The position numbers and the translations under genes are program-made. Positions 23,604-33,318 of a DNA stretch of 64,000 nucleotides are shown one piece after another. Source of the DNA: Streptomyces sp. Ru72 (GTDB taxonomy: Bacteria > Actinomycetota > Actinomycetes > Streptomycetales > Streptomycetaceae); the NCBI RefSeq assembly GCF_002920635.1, contig NZ_PQSR01000003.1, forward strand, positions 62,001 to 126,000. The letters are read 5' to 3'. Under the pieces are notes generated by a model, which searched no databases, was not told the origin of the DNA, and worked only from the letters and a program-made list of their open reading frames with translations. How positions within the stretch are numbered: position 1 is the first letter of the stretch; each line of letters begins with the position of its first letter.

Positions 23604-24626
23604 ATGCTCTCCGGGAACGGTCGTCACCGTCGCCCCCGTCAGGCTCCGGCCCTCCTCGTCGCGGCAGGGGTGACCGGATCAGCGATCGCGATCCCGCTGC
23701 TCGGCGCCACCGGCGCGAGCGCGGCCACCGGCACCACCTGGGACCAGGTCGCGGAGTGCGTCAGCGGCGGCTCATGGAGCGCGGACACCGGCAACGGCCG
23801 CTACGGCGGGTTGCAGTTGACGCAGGACGACTGGGACAAGTACGGCGGTCTCGACTACGCGCCGAGCCCTGACCAGGCGAGCCGCTCGCAGCAGATCGCC
23901 GTCGCCGAGAAGGTCCTGGCGGCCCGGGGTGTCGGGGTCTGGGGGGCCTGCGGCCTGTTGAACGGTCTGAGCAAGGACTCCGGCTCCGCCGACGTCGACA
24001 CCGGTGTGGCCGGGGACTCGCGGTCAGGCGGCGGATCTTCCTCCGATTCCGGCCTCGACTCCGGTCTCGACTCCGGTCTCGGGTCCGGCCTTGACTCCGG
24101 TCTGTCCGACTCGTCCGGATCATCCGCGTCGACCGCTCCGTCGCCTTCTTCATCCTCTTCGTCCGCTTCACCCTCCTCGTCCTCGCCCTCGTCCCGGGCG
24201 TCGACCGCCGGCACCGCCAAGCCCGCACAGGGGTCCGGTGGTGCGCCGACAGCCACGACGAAGAGCTCTGAGTCGGACAATTCCGCACAGAACAATGCCT
24301 CGACCGGGGCGGGTTCGGCCGCGGCCTCGAGTGCCGGCCGTCATCGCGGCGACAGTGCCGACGAGAGTGCCGCGGACGGCCGTACGTCGGACGCGTCCGG
24401 TCGGCACGCCTCGCGTGGCGCCACGGGTGCGCGCGACGCCGTCGACGGCTCGTACACCGTCCGCCCCGGGGACAATCTGTCGTCCATCGCCGACTCCCTT
24501 GACCTCAGCGGCGGATGGACGGCGCTGTACGAGGCGAACAAGCAGACGGTCGGTGCCGACCCGAACCTCATCCTTCCCGGTCAGAGCCTTGCGCTCGACG
24601 CCGCCCCGGCCCGCGACTCGTCCTGA
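23604..24626 (+). CDS. Rpf-type secreted wall hydrolase paralogue with LysM; catalytic glutamate replaced by valine
   Basis: 340 residues from ATG 23604 with AAAGG at 23592-23596. A signal peptide ends near GASAA, then comes a resuscitation-promoting-factor domain (about 41-120). Its active-site motif reads WDQVAECVSGGSW, where the downstream paralogue reads [13 protein letters not shown]. Position 53 is Val instead of the catalytic Glu. YGGLQLTQDDW and the two cysteines remain. A long Ser/Asp/Gly linker follows (about 130-280), then a LysM peptidoglycan-binding domain (about 284-333, SYTVRPGDNLSSIADSLDL). From position it corresponds to S. coelicolor RpfC (SCO3098). It may bind wall glycan without cutting it. 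Confidence 0.88.
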   Translation: MLSGNGRHRRPRQAPALLVAAGVTGSAIAIPLLGATGASAATGTTWDQVAECVSGGSWSADTGNGRYGGLQLTQDDWDKYGGLDYAPSPDQASRSQQIAVAEKVLAARGVGVWGACGLLNGLSKDSGSADVDTGVAGDSRSGGGSSSDSGLDSGLDSGLGSGLDSGLSDSSGSSASTAPSPSSSSSSASPSSSSPSSRASTAGTAKPAQGSGGAPTATTKSSESDNSAQNNASTGAGSAAASSAGRHRGDSADESAADGRTSDASGRHASRGATGARDAVDGSYTVRPGDNLSSIADSLDLSGGWTALYEANKQTVGADPNLILPGQSLALDAAPARDSS

Positions 24627-24781
24627 ACTGCCCGTTCCGTGGCGGAAGTTCACGACCCGCTTCGCGCCCAATGTCCCGTTTGGTGAAAGTGAGATATGGG
24701 TCTCATAAGCCCTGATCGTCTTTGAAATTCCGGCGATCGACTGCTTACGGTCGTGATCGCTCGCCACAGCGAGCCCCTGCG

Positions 24782-24981
24782 GTCGCAACGCCGAATCCTG
24801 CCAGCGGCCGTACGGGAACAGTCGTCGCGTCAAGCGCCGTAGGCAGGAGCGGGGGACCCAAGGTAGGCGCCGCGTCCGGGAGTTGACCGGAAGCGGCTCG
24901 GGGTGAAGCCGTGTCCCGCAAGGGGCACGGCCGGGCAACTCAACCGGCCCGAACCCGACAGCTCACCTCGCAGGCGTCGGT
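24782..24981 (+). promoter_or_regulatory. c-di-AMP (ydaO/yuaA) riboswitch upstream of rpfA
   Basis: The leader shows the conserved ydaO blocks in order: CAACGCCGAATCCTGCC near 24786, GGGGGACCC at 24851, GGGGTGAAG at 24899, and CGAACCCGACAGCTCACCTC near 24950, then GCAGGCG. The aptamer ends about 15 bases before ATG 24996, and GAGGGG (24982-24987) follows directly. In Streptomyces, ydaO riboswitches are known to control rpfA and other wall hydrolases, linking them to c-di-AMP. Confidence 0.9.
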
Positions 24982-24983
24982 GA

Positions 24984-27393
<2,410 letters not shown>

Positions 27394-27444
27394 GACGAGG
27401 CAAGCCGCAGGTACAAGCCCGAGCAAGGCTTGGCCGGTCGTACA

Positions 27445-27485
27445 TACGTCCCCGTACTCGGTCCCGTACCGTGTGCGGGGACGTA
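27445..27485 (+). terminator. Hairpin between eno and divIC
   Basis: TACGTCCCCG (27445-27454) pairs perfectly with 27476-27485, with a 21-base loop and no T-run. It may attenuate read-through from eno. Confidence 0.4.
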
Positions 27486-27512
27486 CGCGCGTGTGAAGGG
27501 GAGGCGGGAGAC

Positions 27513-28022
27513 ATGGCCGGGAAGGACCGCGACCGGTTCTCCACCGCGACCAGGCTCAGGCTGCTCGGCGAGCAGACGGCCGCGCGGGTCTACCGCTCCC
27601 AGACCCGGCGCCAGGCCCGCCGCTCCCGGCTCACCGGCCGGGCCGCGCTCCTCGCCCTCGTCCTGTGCTCGCTGATCGTGGCACTGGCCTACCCGATGCG
27701 GCAGTACGTCTCCCAGCGCGGCGAGATCGCCGACCTGGAGCGGCAGCAGGGGGAGGCCCGCAAGCGCGTCGAACAACTGCGCGACCTGAAGGCGCGCTGG
27801 CAGGACGACGCCTACGCGGAGCAGCAGATCCGGCAGCGGCTGCACTATGTGATGCCGGGGGAGACCGGCTACATCGTGATCGACCCGGACGCGGCGAAGC
27901 CTTCGCGCGCGGACCGGGCGACGGCCGTTCGCCCCTGGTACGCCGGCCTCTGGGACGGGGTGGACAGGGCCGACGCGGCGGACAGGGCCGATGGTCCGGC
28001 CGGTGAGCGCACCACGCCCTGA
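27513..28022 (+). CDS. divIC: Septum formation initiator, DivIC/FtsB family
   Basis: 169 residues from ATG 27513, preceded by GGGAG. A cytoplasmic basic N-terminus (TRRQARRSRLTGR) is followed by one membrane helix (AALLALVLCSLIVALAYPM, about 44-63). An extracytoplasmic coiled coil comes next (RGEIADLERQQGEARKRVEQ), then the conserved QIRQRLHYVMPGETGYIVID block of actinobacterial DivIC. It works in the divisome with FtsL and DivIB/FtsQ at sporulation septa. It lies downstream of eno and 65 bp before the DUF501 gene. Confidence 0.92.
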   Translation: MAGKDRDRFSTATRLRLLGEQTAARVYRSQTRRQARRSRLTGRAALLALVLCSLIVALAYPMRQYVSQRGEIADLERQQGEARKRVEQLRDLKARWQDDAYAEQQIRQRLHYVMPGETGYIVIDPDAAKPSRADRATAVRPWYAGLWDGVDRADAADRADGPAGERTTP

Positions 28023-28087
28023 CGCGCCCGTCACGCACCCGGACGCACCCCGACGCACCCATGAGAAAGACAGCCCGAAAGAGAGCC

Positions 28088-28627
28088 ATGGAAACCCCTC
28101 CGCCGCCCACCCCGCGCACCGAGCCGACGGACGCGGACGTCGAGGCCGTCAAGCAGCAACTCGGGCGCCCGCCGCGCGGGCTGCGCGCGATCGCGCACCG
28201 GTGCCCCTGCGGGCAGCCGGACGTCGTGGAGACGGCGCCGCGGCTCCCCGACGGCACTCCGTTCCCGACGACGTACTACCTGACGTGCCCGAAGGCGGCC
28301 TCCGCGATCGGCACGCTGGAGGCCGACGGCGTCATGAAGGAGATGACCGAGCGCCTGGCCACGGACCCGGAACTGGCCGCCGCCTACCGTGCCGCGCACG
28401 AGGACTACATCGCCCGCCGCGACGCCATCGAGGTCCTGGAGGGCTTCCCCAGCGCGGGCGGCATGCCGGACCGGGTGAAGTGCCTGCACGTCCTCGTGGG
28501 GCACTCCCTGGCCGCGGGACCGGGCGTCAACCCGCTCGGCGACGAGGCGATCGCGATGCTGCCGGAGTGGTGGCGCAAGGGTTCGTGTGTGGAGGTCGAG
28601 GCCGTTTCCGAGGAGGACGCCAAGTGA
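28088..28627 (+). CDS. DUF501 protein
   Basis: 179 residues from ATG 28088, with GAAAGAGAG just upstream; an in-frame ATG at 28061 is less well placed. Conserved DUF501 blocks are AIAHRCPCGQPDVVETAPRL and GTPFPTTYYLTCPKA, with CxC and a later cysteine that may bind metal, and RVKCLHVLVGHSLAAGPGVN near the C-terminus. Function is unproven. The family is found almost always between divIC and ppx in actinobacteria. The stop overlaps the ppx start by four bases (GTGA), so the two are translationally coupled. Confidence 0.92.
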   Translation: METPPPPTPRTEPTDADVEAVKQQLGRPPRGLRAIAHRCPCGQPDVVETAPRLPDGTPFPTTYYLTCPKAASAIGTLEADGVMKEMTERLATDPELAAAYRAAHEDYIARRDAIEVLEGFPSAGGMPDRVKCLHVLVGHSLAAGPGVNPLGDEAIAMLPEWWRKGSCVEVEAVSEEDAK

Positions 28628-29589
28628 CGCGGGTCGCCGCCATCGACTGCGGTACGAACTCCATCCGGCTCCTGGTCGCGGACGCGACCGTGTCCGACAG
28701 CGCCTCGGGCGCGGGCGCGACCGGTGAGCTGGTCGACCTGGACCGGCGGATGACCATCGTCCGGCTGGGGCAGGGCGTGGACCGCACCGGACGTCTGGCG
28801 CCCGAGGCGCTGGAGCGCACGTTCGCCGCCTGCCGGGAGTACGCCGAGGTCATCAAGGAGCACGGCGCCGAGCGGATCCGGTTCGTCGCCACGTCCGCCT
28901 CCCGGGACGCGGAGAACCGGGACGAGTTCGTCCGTGGGGTGGTGGACATCCTCGGCGTCGAGCCGGAGGTCATCACCGGCGACCAGGAGGCGGAGTTCTC
29001 CTTCACGGGGGCGACCCGGGAGCTGATGGGCCGTACGGATCTGGCCACGCCGTTCCTGGTGGTCGACATCGGCGGCGGCTCCACGGAGTTCGTCGTCGGC
29101 GACGGCCATGTGCGCGCCGCGCGGTCCGTGGACATCGGCTGCGTCCGTATGACCGAGCGGCACCTCGTTCGGGGCGGGGTGGTCACCGACCCGCCGACCG
29201 AGGAGCAGATCGCGGCCATACGGTCCGACATCGAGGCGGCGCTGGACCTGGCGGAGCAGACGGTTCCGCTGCGGGAGGCACACACGCTGGTGGGTCTCGC
29301 GGGGTCGGTCACCACGGTCTCGGCGATCGCCCAGGACCTCCCGGAGTACGACTCGACGCGGATCCACCACTCCCGGATCTCCCGCGACCGGGTGCGGGAG
29401 ATCACAAGTGCGCTGCTCCACTCCACGCACGCCGAGCGCGCGGCGATCCCGTCGATGCACCCGGGCCGCGTGGACGTCATCGGCGCGGGCGCCCTCGTAC
29501 TGCTGGCGATCATGGAACGGATCGACGCGACCGAGGTCGTGGTCAGCGAACACGACATCCTCGACGGCATCGCCTGGTCGATCGCGTAA
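28624..29589 (+). CDS. ppx: Ppx/GppA family exopolyphosphatase
   Basis: 321 residues from GTG 28624, overlapping the DUF501 stop. It has the ASKHA phosphate-1 loop AAIDCGTNSIRLLVAD, the phosphate-2 motif VVDIGGGSTEFVVGDG, and the catalytic-Glu region TGDQEAEFSFTGA. It is a short single-module form, without the extra C-terminal domains of E. coli Ppx. It removes terminal phosphate from polyphosphate and perhaps from pppGpp. It ends the divIC-DUF501-ppx run and is followed by a terminator hairpin. Confidence 0.94.
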   Translation: MTRVAAIDCGTNSIRLLVADATVSDSASGAGATGELVDLDRRMTIVRLGQGVDRTGRLAPEALERTFAACREYAEVIKEHGAERIRFVATSASRDAENRDEFVRGVVDILGVEPEVITGDQEAEFSFTGATRELMGRTDLATPFLVVDIGGGSTEFVVGDGHVRAARSVDIGCVRMTERHLVRGGVVTDPPTEEQIAAIRSDIEAALDLAEQTVPLREAHTLVGLAGSVTTVSAIAQDLPEYDSTRIHHSRISRDRVREITSALLHSTHAERAAIPSMHPGRVDVIGAGALVLLAIMERIDATEVVVSEHDILDGIAWSIA

Positions 29590-29594
29590 CCACC

Positions 29595-29630
29595 GCCGCC
29601 CCCTGAACTCGACCCCAGGGGGCGGCTCCC
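29595..29630 (+). terminator. Terminator after ppx
   Basis: A perfect 11-bp stem (GCCGCCCCCTG, 29595-29605, with 29616-29626) with a 10-base loop lies directly after the ppx stop. Confidence 0.7.
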
Positions 29631-29940
29631 GGACGGCGCCGCGGAGCGGGTAGGGCGGTCGTCGACCGGCGCGGTGGCCGACGCCGGCGCCGTGTCCCCT
29701 CCCGGATCTTCCGCGTGGTCCTACGGCGAGGGCTCGCCGCCGACGGGCCCTGTGCCCGCGAAGTCGGCTGTGCCCGGTGGCGCGCACATGAGCCCGCGCT
29801 CAGCGAGTCGTCCTCAGGGTCGCCCCCAGGCCCCCGAGCGGCCGCGACCCCGCTCCGCGCCCCGCGGCCCCACGGAGCCCGACTCCTCCCTCCCGCCGCC
29901 ACCCTGACGGGCCCTCACGTGTCCTCATGGCGAGATTTTC

Positions 29941-29954
29941 CTACCCGTCGGTAG
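29941..29954. promoter_or_regulatory. TetR-type operator-like palindrome
   Basis: CTACCCGTCGGTAG has 5-bp arms (CTACC/GGTAG) and resembles TetR-family operators seen before actinobacterial metabolic genes. It lies in the 783-bp gap between ppx and ndh, which has no convincing gene. Confidence 0.3.
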
Positions 29955-30036
29955 CCTCTGTTGAGCAGGTTGGGTAACGTATGAGCGAGGTCCCGGGGGC
30001 CTTCCCGGCTCCCGGCCGACGCGCCGCCAGAAAACT

Positions 30037-30054
30037 TCGTGAAGTTCTTCACAA
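30037..30054. promoter_or_regulatory. Rex operator (ROP) upstream of ndh
   Basis: TCGTGAAGTTCTTCACAA matches the Rex consensus TTGTGAA-N4-TTCACAA at 13 of 14 arm positions. Rex senses the NADH/NAD+ ratio and represses respiratory genes in Streptomyces. The site lies 319 bp before the NADH dehydrogenase start, so a long leader is implied. Confidence 0.8.
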
Positions 30055-30372
30055 GAGAAACGCCCCTGCTGGGCGACGATTCGCGGCCGTTGGGCCGTCC
30101 GTGTGGCTCATGGGGTCTTGGAGGCTGCTCGCACGAGCGCGTCGAAGGGTGTCCTCAGGGGCTCGGAGGGACCCTGCGCGGAGCACCGGTGGGGCGCTTC
30201 CGAACCCGGAAGGGCAGCTCACGCGGCCTTGACAACGGACAGTTCCCCCCGGGCCGCACTACCGGGGACCATGACGTGGGTCACGTGGGCGGCGGAGTGT
30301 AGCAGATACCCCACCCAAGCTTGTGAAGGGGCGCACGAGCCACCCCCCTGAGGCGGGTGGATACTCGATGGC
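30055..30372 (+). other. Long presumed 5' leader of ndh
   Basis: The 318 bases between the Rex site and ndh contain no convincing gene. They hold a hairpin CCACCC/GGGTGG (30340-30345 with 30355-30360) that includes the only purine-rich stretch before the start codon. No known riboswitch was recognised. Confidence 0.4.
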
Positions 30373-31755
30373 ATGAGCACCACGGAGCGTCCCAGGATCC
30401 TCGTAGTAGGCGGTGGGTACGTAGGCCTGTACGCAGCTCGTCGCATTCTGAAGAAGATGCGCTACGGCGAGGCGACCGTCACGGTCGTCGACCCGCGCTC
30501 GTACATGACCTACCAGCCCTTCCTCCCCGAAGCCGCCGCCGGCAGCATCTCCCCCCGGCACGTCGTCGTCCCGCTGCGACGCGTGCTGCCGAAGGCGGAG
30601 GTCCTCACCGGTCGGGTCACCACCATCGACCAGGACCGCAAGGTCGCCACGATCGCCCCGCTCGTCGGCGAGGCGTACGAGCTGCCCTTCGACTACCTGG
30701 TCATCGCGCTCGGCGCGGTCTCCCGCACCTTCCCGATCCCCGGCCTCGCCGAGCAGGGCATCGGCATGAAGGGCATCGAGGAGTCCATCGGCCTGCGCAA
30801 CCACGTTCTCGAGCAGCTCGACAAGGCCGACTCCACGACCGACGAGGAGATCCGCCGCAAGGCGCTCACCTTCGTCTTCATCGGCGGCGGCTTCGCCGGT
30901 GCCGAGACCATCGGCGAGGTCGAGGACATGGCCCGGGACGCGGCCAAGTACTACAAGAACGTGTCCCGCGAGGACATGCGCTTCATCCTCGTCGACGCCG
31001 CCGACAAGATCCTCCCCGAGGTCGGCCCCAAGCTCGGCAAGTACGGCAAGGAGCACCTCGAGGGCCGCGGCGTCGAGGTCTACCTGTCCACCTCCATGGA
31101 GTCCTGCGTCGACGGCCACGTGGTGCTCAAGAACGGCCTCGAGGTCGACTCCAACACCATCGTGTGGACCGCGGGCGTCAAGCCCAACCCGGCGCTGGCC
31201 CGCTTCGGCCTGCCGCTCGGCCCGCGCGGTCACGTCGACTGCGAGCCCACGCTCCAGGTCAAGGGCACGGACTACATCTGGGCCGCCGGTGACAACGCCC
31301 AGGTGCCCGACCTCGCCGCCCGCAAGGCCGGTGTGGAGAACGCCTGGTGCCCGCCCAACGCCCAGCACGCGCTGCGCCAGGCCAAGGTGCTCGGCGACAA
31401 CGTGGTCTCCGGTATGCGGGGCTTCCCGCAGAAGGACTACAGCCACGCCAACAAGGGCGCGGTCGCGGGCCTCGGCCTGCACAAGGGCGTCGCGATGATC
31501 GTCATGGGCAAGATGAAGATCAAGCTCAAGGGCCGCCTCGCCTGGTACATGCACCGCGGCTACCACGGTCTGGCCATGCCGACCTGGAACCGGAAGATCC
31601 GCATCTTCGCCGACTGGACGCTGGGCATGTTCCTCAAACGCGAGGTCGTCTCGCTCGGCGCGATCGAGTCTCCGCGCGAGGAGTTCTACGAGGCCGCCAA
31701 GCCGGCCCCGGTCGCCGCCGCGCCCAAGTCGGAGCAGAAGGCCAAGGCCTCCTGA
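30373..31755 (+). CDS. ndh: Type II NADH dehydrogenase (NDH-2)
   Basis: 460 residues. I use ATG 30373, since the upstream ATG 30368 meets a stop after two codons. The FAD-binding motif is ILVVGGGYVGLYAARRI and the NADH-binding motif is FVFIGGGFAGAETIGEVEDM. The quinone-site region contains IWAAGDNAQVPD and the C-terminal amphipathic anchor region is GRLAWYMHRGYHGLAMPTWN. It is a single-subunit, non-proton-pumping NADH:quinone oxidoreductase on the inner face of the membrane. The upstream Rex site suggests induction when NADH rises. There is no strong ribosome site; GGCGGGTGG lies inside a hairpin. Confidence 0.95.
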   Translation: MSTTERPRILVVGGGYVGLYAARRILKKMRYGEATVTVVDPRSYMTYQPFLPEAAAGSISPRHVVVPLRRVLPKAEVLTGRVTTIDQDRKVATIAPLVGEAYELPFDYLVIALGAVSRTFPIPGLAEQGIGMKGIEESIGLRNHVLEQLDKADSTTDEEIRRKALTFVFIGGGFAGAETIGEVEDMARDAAKYYKNVSREDMRFILVDAADKILPEVGPKLGKYGKEHLEGRGVEVYLSTSMESCVDGHVVLKNGLEVDSNTIVWTAGVKPNPALARFGLPLGPRGHVDCEPTLQVKGTDYIWAAGDNAQVPDLAARKAGVENAWCPPNAQHALRQAKVLGDNVVSGMRGFPQKDYSHANKGAVAGLGLHKGVAMIVMGKMKIKLKGRLAWYMHRGYHGLAMPTWNRKIRIFADWTLGMFLKREVVSLGAIESPREEFYEAAKPAPVAAAPKSEQKAKAS

Positions 31756-31775
31756 CCCCCGGTCACCGACAGCGC

Positions 31776-31819
31776 CCGAAGGGGCCGCCCGCCATCCGTG
31801 GTGCGGGCGGCCCCTTCGG
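31776..31819 (+). terminator. Terminator after ndh
   Basis: A perfect 17-bp stem (CCGAAGGGGCCGCCCGC, 31776-31792, with 31803-31819) has a 10-base loop, 20 bases after the ndh stop. Confidence 0.8.
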
Positions 31820-31959
31820 CGTAGCCGGGCCCGCGCCCCTTCGCGGAGTGCACAGGCATTTTGCACAGCCGTAACGCCAACGGGGGACTGCGGCCGAGCC
31901 CCGCAGATGTTTACGTGGTGTCGGACATTCCGGGATCCCCCGTCACGGAGGTGTGCACC

Positions 31960-33255
31960 ATGGCAGACGCCGCGCTGCGGCTGAAGAGCCTCGTCGAACA
32001 GATCCTGGGAGCCCCGCTCCCCGTGCGCCTCCGCGCCTGGGACGGCTCCGAGGCGGGGCCTCCGGGCGCTCCCGCCCTCGTCGTGCGCAACCGCCGCGCC
32101 CTGCGCCGCCTGCTGTGGAAGCCGGGCGAACTGGGCCTCGCCCGCGCCTGGGTCGCCGGGGACCTGGGCATCGACGGCGACCTGTACACCACCCTCGACC
32201 TCATGGCCGGCCTGATCTGGGAACGCGGAGAGGACGCCCGTACCCTCACCCAGGCGCTCCGGGACCCCGACGTCCGCGCCGCCGTCCGCGGCCTCGTGAA
32301 GCTGGCCGGGCCCTTCCCACCACCCGCGCCGCCCCGCGAGGAGGTCCGCAGGGTCCGCGGCCACCTGCACACCCGGCGCACCGACAAGCGCGCCATCAGC
32401 CACCACTACGACGTCGGCAACGACTTCTACGAGATCGTCCTCGGCCCGTCCATGGTGTACTCCTGCGCCTACTGGGAGTCGCCGGACGGCACCCTGGAGG
32501 ACGCCCAGCGCGACAAGCTGGAACTCGTCTGCCGCAAGCTCGACCTGAAGCCCGGTCAGCGCCTCCTCGACGTCGGCTGCGGCTGGGGCTCCATGGCCGT
32601 CCACGCCGCCCGCGAGCACGGCGTGAGCGTCGTCGGCGTCACCCTCTCCCAGGAGCAGGCCGCCTACGCCCGCAAGCGGGTCGCCGACGAGGGCCTCACC
32701 GACCGCGTCGAGATCCGGGTGCAGGACTACCGCGACGTCGCCGACGGCCCCTACGACGCCATCTCCTCCATCGGCATGGCGGAACACGTCGGCGCGGAGA
32801 GATACCTGGAGTACGCCCGCGTTCTGCACGCCCTGCTCAAGCCCGGCGGGCGGCTGCTCAACCACCAGATCGCCCGGCGCCCCGAGCAGGACGAGTCCGC
32901 GTACTCGGTCGACGCGTTCATCGACGCCTACGTCTTCCCCGACGGCGAACTGGCACCCATCGGCACCACGGTCACCCAGCTGGAGCGCGCCGGGTTCGAG
33001 GTCCGGGACGTGGAGGCGCTGCGCGAGCACTACGGCCTCACCCTGCGTCGCTGGGTCGCCAACCTGGAGGCCGAGTGGGTGCGGGCGCAAGCGCTCACCA
33101 GCCCCGGCCGGGCCCGCGTCTGGCGCCTGTACATGGCGGCCTCGGCCCTGGCCTTCGAGCGCAACCGCATCGGCGTCAACCAGGTCCTCGCGGTGCGGAC
33201 ACCGGACTCGGGCGGGTCCGGGATGCCACTGCGGGCACGCACCTGGGGCGCGTGA
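31960..33255 (+). CDS. cfa: Cyclopropane-fatty-acyl-phospholipid synthase
   Basis: 431 residues from ATG 31960, six bases after GGAGGTG. The N-terminal lipid-binding part includes ALRRLLWKPGELGLARAWVAGDLGIDGD. The catalytic part has RAISHHYDVGNDFYEIVLG, MVYSCAYW, the SAM-binding loop LLDVGCGWGSMAVHA (about 202-215), and SSIGMAEHVG. It transfers a methylene group from SAM to the double bond of membrane phospholipid acyl chains. It is monocistronic, convergent with the ABC permease, with a shared hairpin terminator. Confidence 0.94.
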   Translation: MADAALRLKSLVEQILGAPLPVRLRAWDGSEAGPPGAPALVVRNRRALRRLLWKPGELGLARAWVAGDLGIDGDLYTTLDLMAGLIWERGEDARTLTQALRDPDVRAAVRGLVKLAGPFPPPAPPREEVRRVRGHLHTRRTDKRAISHHYDVGNDFYEIVLGPSMVYSCAYWESPDGTLEDAQRDKLELVCRKLDLKPGQRLLDVGCGWGSMAVHAAREHGVSVVGVTLSQEQAAYARKRVADEGLTDRVEIRVQDYRDVADGPYDAISSIGMAEHVGAERYLEYARVLHALLKPGGRLLNHQIARRPEQDESAYSVDAFIDAYVFPDGELAPIGTTVTQLERAGFEVRDVEALREHYGLTLRRWVANLEAEWVRAQALTSPGRARVWRLYMAASALAFERNRIGVNQVLAVRTPDSGGSGMPLRARTWGA

Positions 33256-33274
33256 GTCCCGCCCGTACGACGAA

Positions 33275-33305
33275 GGGGCCCCGTTCCGACGCGGAACGGG
33301 GCCCC
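33275..33305. terminator. Bidirectional terminator between convergent cfa and ABC permease
   Basis: A 14-bp perfect stem (GGGGCCCCGTTCCG, 33275-33288, with 33292-33305) with a 3-base loop lies in the 63-bp convergent gap. Confidence 0.85.
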
Positions 33306-33318
33306 GGCGCACGTGCCG

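Noticed and set aside
29674-30302. Several small plus-strand frames between ppx and ndh
   Set aside because: No ribosome sites or family resemblance; the region holds a terminator and operators instead.
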